This document shows positions 1 through 7,759 of a stretch of DNA of 64,000 bases, piece after piece. The position numbers were made by a program, and so were the translations under genes. Below the pieces are notes generated by a model. The model was not told the origin of the DNA. It searched no databases and saw nothing but the letters and a program-made list of their open reading frames with translations. Each line of letters begins with the position of its first letter. Positions within the stretch are counted from its first letter, which is position 1. The stretch comes from Myxococcaceae bacterium (GTDB taxonomy: Bacteria; Myxococcota_A; Polyangia; Polyangiales; Ga0077539): positions 62,001 through 126,000 of the forward strand of contig SCUS01000162.1 in assembly GCA_004297725.1 (NCBI GenBank). The letters are read 5' to 3'.

Positions 1-1
1 C

Positions 2-1660
2 GGCGACTGGGAGCGCTCGGTGCGGGCCATCCACGCGATGATCGACGCGGGCATCGTGGTGGACGTCAACCACGTCATCACGGCCATCAACCACCCCTAC
101 CTCCCGCGCTTCGCGGACTTCGTGAGCAGCACCTGGGGCGGGCGCGTGGGCATCTCCTTCGCGTTCGTCACCCCGCAGTTCAAGGCCCTGGAGAACGCCG
201 CGCTCATGCCGCGCATCTCCGACGTGATCCCTTACCTGCACCGCGCCATGAAGCTGCTGGAGTCCCGCGCCTCGCCCTTCGTGGTGGGCTCTCGCCAGGG
301 CATCCCGCCGTGCTTCCTCGGGGAGTTCACCGCGTGGAGCGACTTCGTCCAGATGTCCCCGCAGGCCCACGCCGACGACGAGCCCCAGAAGACCTGCGGG
401 CCGCAGTGCGCCGGGTGCCGCTTCGCCCCGCAGTGCGTCGGCCTCTGGAAGCCCTACGCCGCGCGCTACGGCTTCGACGAGCTCGTCCCCGTCCAGGGCG
501 AGCGGCTCAGCGCCGAGGAGGCCGCGGTCCTCGCCATCGCCAGCCCCCCGGTGAAGCTCATCCAGGTGGTCCCGTCCATGCGCGTCCCGGCGCGCGTCTG
601 GGGCGACGAGGGCGAGCTGCCCGTTCCCCCGCTCCCCCCCGAACCCCGGCGCCTCCCGGTGCTCCGGGCCGATGACCGCGTCGTGCGGGTCGCCCTCCTC
701 GGCTCCGGGCCCCACGCGCAGCGCCTGCTCCGCGCGGCCCGCCAGGTCCGCGGCCTGTCCGTCGTCGGCGTCGCCTCGCCCCACCTGCTCGACCGCGACC
801 CGGGGCCCTTCGCCGGGCTCACCCTCGACCACGACCCGGCGGCCCTCCTCGACGCGACCCGCCCCGACGCGGTGATCGTCGCCGCGGCCACCCTCGCCCA
901 CCACCCCCTCACCCGCCTCGCCCTCGACCGAGGGCTCCCGGTGCTGGTGGAGAAGCCCCTCGCGCGCACCCTCGACGAGGCCCGGGCGATGGTCGCGTGG
1001 GCCGAGCAGGCGCCCGTCATGGCCGCGCACGTGATGCTCTTCACCCCGGGCGTACGACAGCTCCGGGCCATGGTGGCCGACGGCTCGCTGGGCTCCCCGC
1101 GGCGCATCACCGTCACCCGCCGCTGGCCCTCGAGCGCCGCCGACGCCCCGAAGGCCTGGAGCCGCGACGCCCTCTACCAGCCCCTCTATCACTCGGCCTA
1201 CCTCATGGCCGCCTTCGGCTCGGGCGAGCCCGCCCTCACCCGCGCCGAGGCCCGGGGCAGCGACCGGCCCCTCTGGATCCGCGCGGAGTTCACCTTCCCC
1301 AACGGCGCCCTCGGGGAGATCGTGCTCGACAGCGAGGCGGCCTCCGCGCTCGACGAGGTCACCCTGGCCGCCGCCCACAACCGCCGGGTGTCCTGGCGCA
1401 GGGAGGGCGCCGCGGAGGCCCTCGTCCACGACACCCCGCAGGGCGACCGCACCACCTCCGTCGAGCGGGGGAGCGACGCCGAAGGGATGCTCGAGGCCTT
1501 CCGGGAGATGGTCCTGGGCAAGGGAGCGCCCCCGGCGAGCGCCCTCGACGGCCTCGTCGCCATGCGCATCACCCAGGCCGTGGTCGACGCCCTGGCCGAG
1601 CGCATGGCCCGCCCCGAGGCCCCGAAGCACGTGGCCAGCCCGGCGATGCGCACCCGATAG
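2..1660 (+). CDS. Radical SAM / Gfo-Idh-MocA oxidoreductase fusion (5' partial)
   Basis: The frame is open to the left edge, so the N-terminus and presumably the CX3CX2C cluster are missing. The first ~145 visible residues look like the C-terminal part of a radical SAM barrel (motif GDWERSVRAI, then VDVNHVIT) followed by an auxiliary Cys motif CX3CX2CX5C (C132, C136, C139, C145 of the visible protein), ending ...YGFDELVPV. From about residue 228 a Gfo/Idh/MocA-type NAD(P) domain begins: VRVALLGSGPHAQRL is the dinucleotide-binding loop and EKPLART near residue 317 is the family signature. The fusion suggests a redox step coupled to a radical SAM reaction on a sugar or peptide; the substrate is unknown. 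The gene is followed by a GACGTCC-type repeat. The domain calls are reasonably sure, the reaction is not. Confidence 0.8.
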   Translation, partial: GDWERSVRAIHAMIDAGIVVDVNHVITAINHPYLPRFADFVSSTWGGRVGISFAFVTPQFKALENAALMPRISDVIPYLHRAMKLLESRASPFVVGSRQGIPPCFLGEFTAWSDFVQMSPQAHADDEPQKTCGPQCAGCRFAPQCVGLWKPYAARYGFDELVPVQGERLSAEEAAVLAIASPPVKLIQVVPSMRVPARVWGDEGELPVPPLPPEPRRLPVLRADDRVVRVALLGSGPHAQRLLRAARQVRGLSVVGVASPHLLDRDPGPFAGLTLDHDPAALLDATRPDAVIVAAATLAHHPLTRLALDRGLPVLVEKPLARTLDEARAMVAWAEQAPVMAAHVMLFTPGVRQLRAMVADGSLGSPRRITVTRRWPSSAADAPKAWSRDALYQPLYHSAYLMAAFGSGEPALTRAEARGSDRPLWIRAEFTFPNGALGEIVLDSEAASALDEVTLAAAHNRRVSWRREGAAEALVHDTPQGDRTTSVERGSDAEGMLEAFREMVLGKGAPPASALDGLVAMRITQAVVDALAERMARPEAPKHVASPAMRTR

Positions 1661-1667
1661 AGGTCCT

Positions 1668-1704
1668 CAGACGTCCAGGCGTTTGAGCGTCTGAACGCTC
1701 CGAC
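1668..1704. repeat. Degenerate GACGTCCA-type intergenic repeat, copy 1
   Basis: The gap between the first two genes holds cagacgtccag followed by gcgtttgagcgtctgaacg. This is the same degenerate 8-9 bp word family found in five other gaps of the first 11.2 kb. It is hairpin-prone because gacgtc is self-complementary. Confidence 0.6.
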
Positions 1705-1730
1705 GCCACTGCCCCTGAAACCCCGCACCG

Positions 1731-3842
1731 ATGGCGCCGAAAGCTCTCCGAACGATCGGCTCCTCCATCGCCATGGGCCTCGCGCTCGCCCTCGTCGTCG
1801 CCTCCGAGCGCCGCGCCTTCCCCCTCGGCCTCCTCATGCGCCCGGAGAGCGAAGCCCTCGTTCCGGTCGTGGCGCTGGTCGCCGCCGCCGTCGCGCTCGG
1901 GATGGTGATCCGCCACCGCCGCCGCGTCCCTGCGCCGGCCGCCGCGCTCGCGGGCCTCGCGCTCGCGTTCGCCCTCGTCGCCCACCTCGACAACCGCCGC
2001 TACCTCGCGGGCGACTCGCTCGCCCCGCTGCTCGGCTTCGCGTCGCTCGTCGGGTGGGCCCTCGCCTGGGCGTCCTCTCGCTGGGAGGCGGCGCGCTCGC
2101 TGGTCCCGGCGGGCGCCCTGCTCGGGGCGACCTTCCTCAGCGCCACGGGGCTGCTCCTCTACGTCGCGGCCGTCCCTCGCGGCGTCTGGTTCGAGCTCAA
2201 GAACGCCCACACCCTCGCGGGCCTCTACCTGGCGCCGCTCTTCGCGCTCTTCCTCTTCCGTCACATCCAGCTCCGCAACGCGGGCGCGCCCGTCCATCGC
2301 CTCCTCGGCTTCGCGGCCTCGGTCGCGGGGGTCGGGCTGCTGATGACCGGCATCAACCGCGCGGCGACCGGCGGAGGGCACTTCGCCTTCGGCGCCACGG
2401 GCTGGCACCGGCTCTGCGCGCTCGCCTGCGCGGCGGTCGCCTCGGCGCACGTCCTGCTGGCGCTCCGTGCCCGGGGGACGCTTCGCTCGGCAAGGTCGCT
2501 GTCCCCCGCGCTGGCGGCCCTGCTCGGCGTGGCGCTCGCGCTCGCGGAGGCCTGGGGCCCTCGCCCGGCGACGGTCGCCCGGGGGGAGTACGCCTGGGGC
2601 GCAGACGCCCGCCGGGCGCTGCTGGGAAACCCACGCAGCGGGGTCATCGCCTCGACGGTCCACGGGTCGGGCATCCCTCGCGCGCTGCTCAGCCCCGAGG
2701 CGCGCTCGCCGGGGTGCAACAACAACGTCTCGTGCCACCAGGGCGAGGTCGAGGGCTGGTCGCGCTCGTCGCACCGCTTCGCGGCCAACCCGGCCTACCG
2801 GCGGGTCGTCGGGGAGCTCGTCCGCGAGGAGGGCATCGCGAGCGCGAGGCTCTGCGCGAGCTGCCACGACCCGCTGCCCCTGCTGGCCGGCGAGATGGCC
2901 CCCGGCGCCCGGTATCCGCAGGGCCCCTCCGAGGGCGTGACCTGCCTGGTCTGTCACGCCGCCCGCGAGGCCCCCGGCGCGGAGCCTGGCGACGGGCGCT
3001 TCCGGCTCGCGGCGCAGCCCTCCCTCTCCAGGCTCTTCGCCGTCCCGGCCCTCGGGACCATGATGGTCTACGACCACATGGAGGAGCACCTCGCCATGGT
3101 GCGAGGCGAGCACCTGCGGCGCGATGCGATGTGCATGGCCTGCCACAACCTCCAGGTCGGCGGGGTGCCGCTCCGGCGCACCGGGGCGGAGTTCGAGGCG
3201 CTCGGGCTGCTCACGGAGGCGGGCGATCGGCAGACCTGCCGGAGCTGCCACATGCCCGCGACCGGGCGCCACGACGACGCCGAGCGCCACCCCCACGACC
3301 ACGCCATGCTCGGGACCAACTTCGGCGTCGCCACCCTCGCCGGGGACACCCGCGCCGAGCGCGTGGCCTTCGTCGCCGAGGCGCTGGAGCTGCGGGCCAC
3401 CGTCGAGCCTGGCCCAGGGCCCCCGTCGCTCAGGGTCGAGCTCACCAACCGCGGCGGAGGGCACGACTTCCCGACCGCCCCGCTCGACCTCGTGCAGTGG
3501 TGGTTCGAGCTGCGCCCCGCGAGCGCCACGGAGGCCGCGTGGCGGCGCGCGGGCCCTGAGCGCCTCTTCGAGGAGCGCCTCCTCGACCGCTCGGGGGCCA
3601 CCCTGCGTCGCCACGAGCTCTGGCGCGTCCACGCCACGAGCTTCGTCGGGGAGCGCATCGCCCGGGGCGCGTCCCGGACCTGGCGCATCGCGCTCCCCGA
3701 GCCTCCGCCCCCACGGGGTGAGCGCTGGCTCGTACGGCTGCGCTCCCAGCGCTTTCCGGCTGCGCTCGTCCCGGAGCTGCGCGGATCGGGGATGCTCCTC
3801 GAGCCCGTCGAGGTGCTGCGCCGGGAGGTTCCCCCCGGGTGA
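1731..3842 (+). CDS. Membrane-anchored multiheme cytochrome c
   Basis: 703 aa. The first ~290 residues form several hydrophobic helices with histidines at helix ends (NAHTLAGLYLAP, GWHRLCALA), reminiscent of a b-type heme membrane domain. The exported C-terminal half carries four canonical CxxCH heme c sites (C375-H379, C405-H409, C468-H472, C503-H507) and one odd site, CNNNVSCH (C329...C335 H336), which would be CX5CH. A segment LTNRGGGHDFPTAP matches the N-x3-GH-x-FP pattern common in multiheme c cytochromes. It probably passes electrons between the quinone pool and periplasmic partners. No redox partner gene is adjacent, so the physiological role is open. ATG 1731 is chosen because hydrophobic sequence starts soon after it. 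Confidence 0.8.
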   Translation: MAPKALRTIGSSIAMGLALALVVASERRAFPLGLLMRPESEALVPVVALVAAAVALGMVIRHRRRVPAPAAALAGLALAFALVAHLDNRRYLAGDSLAPLLGFASLVGWALAWASSRWEAARSLVPAGALLGATFLSATGLLLYVAAVPRGVWFELKNAHTLAGLYLAPLFALFLFRHIQLRNAGAPVHRLLGFAASVAGVGLLMTGINRAATGGGHFAFGATGWHRLCALACAAVASAHVLLALRARGTLRSARSLSPALAALLGVALALAEAWGPRPATVARGEYAWGADARRALLGNPRSGVIASTVHGSGIPRALLSPEARSPGCNNNVSCHQGEVEGWSRSSHRFAANPAYRRVVGELVREEGIASARLCASCHDPLPLLAGEMAPGARYPQGPSEGVTCLVCHAAREAPGAEPGDGRFRLAAQPSLSRLFAVPALGTMMVYDHMEEHLAMVRGEHLRRDAMCMACHNLQVGGVPLRRTGAEFEALGLLTEAGDRQTCRSCHMPATGRHDDAERHPHDHAMLGTNFGVATLAGDTRAERVAFVAEALELRATVEPGPGPPSLRVELTNRGGGHDFPTAPLDLVQWWFELRPASATEAAWRRAGPERLFEERLLDRSGATLRRHELWRVHATSFVGERIARGASRTWRIALPEPPPPRGERWLVRLRSQRFPAALVPELRGSGMLLEPVEVLRREVPPG

Positions 3843-3843
3843 G

Positions 3844-3882
3844 CGTCGAGACGTCTGGACGCCTGGACGTTCGGGCGTTTCA
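3844..3882. repeat. Degenerate GACGTCCA-type intergenic repeat, copy 2
   Basis: The gap upstream of gmhA contains gagacgtctggacgcctgg followed by acgttcgggcgtttcag, the same word family as the other copies in this region. Confidence 0.6.
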
Positions 3883-3931
3883 GTGCGCGGCGTGGCGCCT
3901 GCCGCCCTGTGGCAGATGATGCGTCCCGCCT

Positions 3932-4513
3932 ATGTCCTCGCTGGATGAACTCGACGAGCTGCGGCGCGTCCTCGATGAGGCCCGCGCCTCGCTGCCCGCG
4001 GAGGTCGACCGGGCGGCGGCCGTCCTCGGGGCCTCGCTCTCCCGCCCCGGGTCCAAGGTGCTGGCGTGCGGCAACGGCGGGAGCGCGGCCTCGGCCCAGC
4101 ACTTCGTCGCCGAGCTCGTGGGTCGCTACCGCGTCGACCGCCCGGCCCTCCCGGCCCTCGCCCTCTCGGCCGACACGGTCACCCTCACGGCCGTCTCCAA
4201 CGACTCGGACTTCTCCCAGGCGTTCGCCCGCCAGGTCGAGGCGCTCGCCCGCCCCGGCGACGTGCTCGTCGCGATCTCCACCAGCGGCCGCTCGCCCAAC
4301 GTGCTTCGCGCCGCCCGCTCGGCCCGGCTCCTGGGCTGCGCGGTGGTGGCGCTGACCGGCCGCGCCCCGGAGGCCCCCCTCGCGGCCCTGGCGGACGCGG
4401 TGATCTCCGTCCCGTCCGACTCCGTGGCGCGCATCCAGGAGGTGCACGCCCTCGCGCTCCACGCGCTCGCCCTCGCGCTCGAGCAGGACGCCCTCTCCCG
4501 GGACCGCGGCTGA
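3932..4513 (+). CDS. gmhA: Phosphoheptose isomerase (sedoheptulose-7-phosphate isomerase)
   Basis: 193 aa, the usual GmhA length. It is a single SIS domain with the phosphate-binding segments CGNGGSAASAQHFVAEL near residues 47-63 and ISTSGRSPN near residue 115, plus the helix IQEVHALALHALA that carries the conserved catalytic histidine. It converts sedoheptulose 7-phosphate to D-glycero-D-manno-heptose 7-phosphate, the first step to ADP-heptose for LPS core. hldE and hldD, which act later in the pathway, are about 25 kb away in this window; gmhB was not found. The ATG gives a full-length family N-terminus. Other SIS sugar isomerases (DiaA-like) are the main alternative. Confidence 0.88.
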   Translation: MSSLDELDELRRVLDEARASLPAEVDRAAAVLGASLSRPGSKVLACGNGGSAASAQHFVAELVGRYRVDRPALPALALSADTVTLTAVSNDSDFSQAFARQVEALARPGDVLVAISTSGRSPNVLRAARSARLLGCAVVALTGRAPEAPLAALADAVISVPSDSVARIQEVHALALHALALALEQDALSRDRG

Positions 4514-4523
4514 AGGGCGCTCG

Positions 4524-6410
4524 TTACGGGGGAATCGGGAGGCAGGCGCTCCCGACGCACATCTGTCCGAAGGGGCAGCACTGGCAGGGGCAGGGGTGAT
4601 CGCCCGAGGCGCAGGTGATCTGGACGCAGCGGTTCATCGCGCAGACCTCGTCGCAGCGGCAACCCCCCGCGCAGCCCGCCGCGGAGCAGAAGAAGCGCCT
4701 CGGGTCGGTGGCGTCCTGGGTGCACGTCTCGCCGGCGCCGCAGACGCCGACGCACTGGCCGCCGCAGCCGTCGGACACGCCGCAGCGCACGCCCGCGGGG
4801 CAGCGCGGGACGCACACGCATCGTCGCGTCCGCACGTCGCAGGACTGGCCCTCCGGGCAGGCGCGCCCGAAGCCGCAGGAGGCGCCCCCCGGGCAGGGGC
4901 TCGGGACCTCGGTCCCGCAGGGCACGGCGTTGAGGTCGACGACGCACGCCGCGGCGCACTGGCAGCGGCCCTCCTGGCACGACGTCCCGGCGGCGCAGAG
5001 GGTGCCGCAGCGCCCGCAGTTGCCGTTCTCGGTGCGGGTGTCCACGCAGCGGACGCCGCAGAGGGTGAGCGGCTCGGGGCACACGCAGCGGCCGTTCACG
5101 CAGGAGGTCATGGCGGGGCAGTGGCCGGTGCAGTCGCCGCAGTGGTCGCGGTCGGTGCGGGTGTCCACGCAGCGGCCGTCGCAGGCCGACAGGCCCACCG
5201 GGCAGGTCACCATGGCGGCGTCGTCGGGCCCCGGGACCATGGCGTCGCTCGCCGGGGGGCAGCTCTCCCCCGTGCACACGCAGCGGGAGAGCCCCAGGTC
5301 GCAGACCTGCCCCGGGGGGCACATGGTCCCGGTGCCGCAGAGGGGCCCGTCGGGGCAGACGTTGGGCACCGGAGCGCCGCAGAAGACGTCGGCGAAGCTC
5401 TCGGGCGGAGGGCAGCGCTGGATGCAGATGCAGCGCCCCATGACGGGGTCGCAGCGCTCGCCCCCGCGGCAGCCCTCGGTGCATCGCCCGCCGCACCCGT
5501 CGTCCTGGCCGCAGGCGCGGTCGGAGCCGCAGCGAGGGACGCAGTCGCAGGAGAAGAGCACCGGGTCGCAGGTGGCGTTGGGGTTGGCGCAGGGCCCCAC
5601 GCAGCGTCCGCCGCAGCCGTCGTCGGAGCCGCAGAGCGAGGTCGGGGTGCAGAGCCGGTCGCAGGTGCAGCGGCCCAGCAGGCAGCGGTCCCGGGGCGAC
5701 CGGTCGCAGGGCGTGGCGCAGGCGCAGGTGTCGACGCAGCGGCCGTCGATGCACAGCGCCCCGGCGGCGCAGCTCACGCCCGCGCAGGGGTTGGGCACGC
5801 AGCGGCCGTCGTTGCAGACCTCGGTGGTCGCGCAGGTCACCGCGTCGCAGGGCGTCCTCGGGATGCAGGCGAGGTGGCAGGCGAAGCCGTCGTCGCAGCG
5901 GCCGGGGCAGGGGTTGATGCGCGAGCAGGCGCCGGTCCCCTCGTTGCAGAACTGCCCCGCCGGGCACTGCACCCCGACGCAGGGGGAGGGGAAGCAGCCT
6001 CGGACGCACCGTCCCCCGAAGCAGGTCTCCCCGGCGGCGCACGCCACCCCGGCGCAGAGGTCTCGCACCGGGACGCAGCGCATGTCGCAGCGCGAGCCGG
6101 GGCCGCAGGCGGTCTCCGAGGAGAGGCAGACGTCCTCCGAGCAGCGCCCCTGGAGGCAGCGCTGCCCGCGCGGGCAGTCGCGGTCGGCCGCGCACACGGA
6201 CTCCGCGTCGGCCTCGTCGGGCAGGTCGCGCGCGATCGTCCGGTCGGCCGAGGGGACGTCGAAGCTGGGGAGCGGGGACAGGTCGTTCGCCGCATCGACC
6301 AGGGCCCCGGCCTCGGGGGCCGTGGGGCCGCCCACCACGGCGCGCCCCAGGCCGCAGCCCGCGAGGAGCAGCCCCAGAGACGCGGCGAGTACAGGGCGGA
6401 GGTGGCTCAT
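4524..6410 (-). CDS. Large Cys-rich lipoprotein
   Basis: 628 aa. It starts MSHLRPVLAASLGLLLAGCG, a classic lipoprotein signal with lipobox LAGC. The rest is almost entirely short Cys-rich modules of the type CPxGQxCxxGRC and CGxDDGCGGRCVG, similar to the Cys-rich, EGF- or Dickkopf-like repeats common in myxobacterial surface proteins. No catalytic domain is seen. It is probably a disulfide-rich surface protein anchored in the outer membrane. It converges on gmhA with a 10-nt gap. The function is unknown; adhesion or structural roles would be guesses. Confidence 0.8.
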   Translation of the reverse strand: MSHLRPVLAASLGLLLAGCGLGRAVVGGPTAPEAGALVDAANDLSPLPSFDVPSADRTIARDLPDEADAESVCAADRDCPRGQRCLQGRCSEDVCLSSETACGPGSRCDMRCVPVRDLCAGVACAAGETCFGGRCVRGCFPSPCVGVQCPAGQFCNEGTGACSRINPCPGRCDDGFACHLACIPRTPCDAVTCATTEVCNDGRCVPNPCAGVSCAAGALCIDGRCVDTCACATPCDRSPRDRCLLGRCTCDRLCTPTSLCGSDDGCGGRCVGPCANPNATCDPVLFSCDCVPRCGSDRACGQDDGCGGRCTEGCRGGERCDPVMGRCICIQRCPPPESFADVFCGAPVPNVCPDGPLCGTGTMCPPGQVCDLGLSRCVCTGESCPPASDAMVPGPDDAAMVTCPVGLSACDGRCVDTRTDRDHCGDCTGHCPAMTSCVNGRCVCPEPLTLCGVRCVDTRTENGNCGRCGTLCAAGTSCQEGRCQCAAACVVDLNAVPCGTEVPSPCPGGASCGFGRACPEGQSCDVRTRRCVCVPRCPAGVRCGVSDGCGGQCVGVCGAGETCTQDATDPRRFFCSAAGCAGGCRCDEVCAMNRCVQITCASGDHPCPCQCCPFGQMCVGSACLPIPP

Positions 6411-6488
6411 GGCTGCGGATCAGGCCGACGCTCCGACAGCCTAACGGAAGCGCCGTCCGCCGTTCAGGGCCCGAGAGCCCACCGACGC

Positions 6489-6524
6489 CCAGACGTCGAG
6501 ACGTTCAGACGTCCTGACGTTCGT
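6489..6524. repeat. Degenerate GACGTCCA-type intergenic repeat, copy 3
   Basis: Upstream of the Cys-rich lipoprotein, cagacgtcgagacgttcag continues into acgtcctgacgttcg. It is the same repeat family as the other copies of the first 11.2 kb. Confidence 0.6.
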
Positions 6525-6549
6525 CGTCGGGTGCTGTGGCAGCCAGGAC

Positions 6550-6745
6550 ACAGACGATGACAAATCACGTCATCCGCGGGTGACCTCAATTGTCATGGAT
6601 GCCTTTTTGATAGGGTTCGGACGTGGCGACTTTCTCACCACACCATGCGCATGGCTTGAATTGGTGATGTTTTTTACTACACCCACCTTTCCATGCTCGG
6701 GCGCCATGGATTGAAATAACTTATTTCCAAGCAGTTTGACGAGAA
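6550..6745. other. AT-rich intergenic island with palindrome and promoter-like motif
   Basis: The 6411-6895 gap is the only stretch over 300 bases without a gene. Its middle is strikingly AT-rich for this genome, with runs of T. It holds TGATAGGGT at 6608-6616, an extended -10-like word, and GAAATAACTTATTTC at 6713-6727, a perfect 7-1-7 palindrome. A second inverted repeat, CCTGGGA-TGGG-TCCCAGG, lies at 6811-6828 without a T-run. I see no credible protein or known RNA family. A regulatory region or a small-RNA start is possible. Confidence 0.45.
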
Positions 6746-6895
6746 CGCATGGGGTAGCGGCACGAATGGCGCACCTGTTGCTGATGTGTCCCACTGTCGG
6801 AGAGGGACTCCCTGGGATGGGTCCCAGGTGTGTCGGGGGCCGGCGGTTCGTCCGCGGGGCCTGGCGATCCCTTCGTGTCGAAAGGGCATTGGGCC

Positions 6896-7669
6896 ATGAA
6901 GCGAGAGACGTCGGCCACGGTCGTGGCGTGGGTGCTGGCAGCGGTGACGGCGATGGGCTGTGGCTCGGCTGGCGAGCAGCAGCAGGCCCCGAGGCCCTGG
7001 TACCACCAGGATCCTTCGCAGGGGGCCCCTCGGGTCGAGGCGCCCGTGTCCGTCGACCCGGCGATCGAGACCGCGCAGGACCCGATCTGGCGTGAGCTCT
7101 GGGTGCCCATCGACAACCCCGAGCGGGAGCGGAGCGGCTCGGTGCAGCTGGTCCAGCAGCTCGTCGACGCGCGCCCCGGGATGGTCATCGCGGACGTCGG
7201 CGCGGGCGGAGGGTTCTTCACCTTCCAGTGGGCCCGGACGGTCGGCGCGACGGGCTTCATCCACTCCATCGACATCGACCGCCGGATGACCCGCAAGCTC
7301 TCCTACGAGAGCGCCGCGCGAGGGGTCACCAACATGGACGCCACCCAGGTTCCCATCGGAACCCTCGGGCTGGCCCCCCGCTCGGTCGACCTGGTGACCT
7401 TCCTCGACACCGGGGCCTTCATGACCTGCGAGCCGGCCCGCAACGAGGGCTATTTCCGCCAGGCGGCGGAGGCCCTGCGCCCGGGCGGCCGGCTGCTCAT
7501 CCTCAACAACGTCGATGTCGCCGGGGAGCAGGGCGACTCCCCCTGCGAGGTCCCCTCCGCCGAGGAGATGATCGAGATGGCGTCGCCGCGCTTCACCACC
7601 GTCTCCCGCCACACCCTCCACGAGGGCGGCTGGAGCGCCTGGCTCCTCGTCTTCGAGCGCCGCTCCTGA
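6896..7669 (+). CDS. Class I SAM-dependent methyltransferase, predicted lipoprotein
   Basis: 258 aa from ATG 6896. This start is preferred over an upstream in-frame GTG at 6830 because MKRETSATVVAWVLAAVTAMGC gives a signal peptide ending in a lipobox Cys. The SAM-binding motif I is IADVGAGGGFFTFQWA, followed by an acidic IDIDRR after strand beta-2 and a post-motif ALRPGGRLLILNN. It is a paralog of the membrane methyltransferase at 22089-22901, which shares the unusual GAGGGFF loop. An exported methyltransferase is odd because SAM is cytosolic, so either the domain has lost methyl transfer or the protein remains on the cytoplasmic side. Confidence 0.72.
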   Translation: MKRETSATVVAWVLAAVTAMGCGSAGEQQQAPRPWYHQDPSQGAPRVEAPVSVDPAIETAQDPIWRELWVPIDNPERERSGSVQLVQQLVDARPGMVIADVGAGGGFFTFQWARTVGATGFIHSIDIDRRMTRKLSYESAARGVTNMDATQVPIGTLGLAPRSVDLVTFLDTGAFMTCEPARNEGYFRQAAEALRPGGRLLILNNVDVAGEQGDSPCEVPSAEEMIEMASPRFTTVSRHTLHEGGWSAWLLVFERRS

Positions 7670-7671
7670 TC

Positions 7672-7705
7672 AGACGCTGAAGCGTCTGGACGTCCAGACG
7701 TCTTG
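7672..7705. repeat. GACGTCCA-type repeat, copy 4, with 18-bp perfect palindrome
   Basis: The gap holds agacgctgaagcgtctgg followed by acgtccagacgtc. Positions 7683-7700, CGTCTGGACGTCCAGACG, are a perfect 18-bp palindrome, the cleanest symmetrical copy of this repeat family. Confidence 0.65.
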
Positions 7706-7742
7706 ATGACCGCGGTTGACCCACCCGCCGCCCATGGGGCGC

Positions 7743-7748
7743 TATGGT
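7743..7748 (+). promoter_or_regulatory. Candidate -10 (TATGGT) for the GT2-radical SAM gene
   Basis: TATGGT lies 11 nt before ATG 7760 in a GC-rich stretch, in the same arrangement as TAnnnT words before several other starts in this window. No clear -35 is seen. Confidence 0.35.
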
Positions 7749-7759
7749 GGTCGCGATCC

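Noticed and set aside
6811..6828. Rho-independent terminator (CCTGGGA-TGGG-TCCCAGG)
   Set aside because: No T-run follows and it lies in the leader of a + strand gene, not after a gene end.
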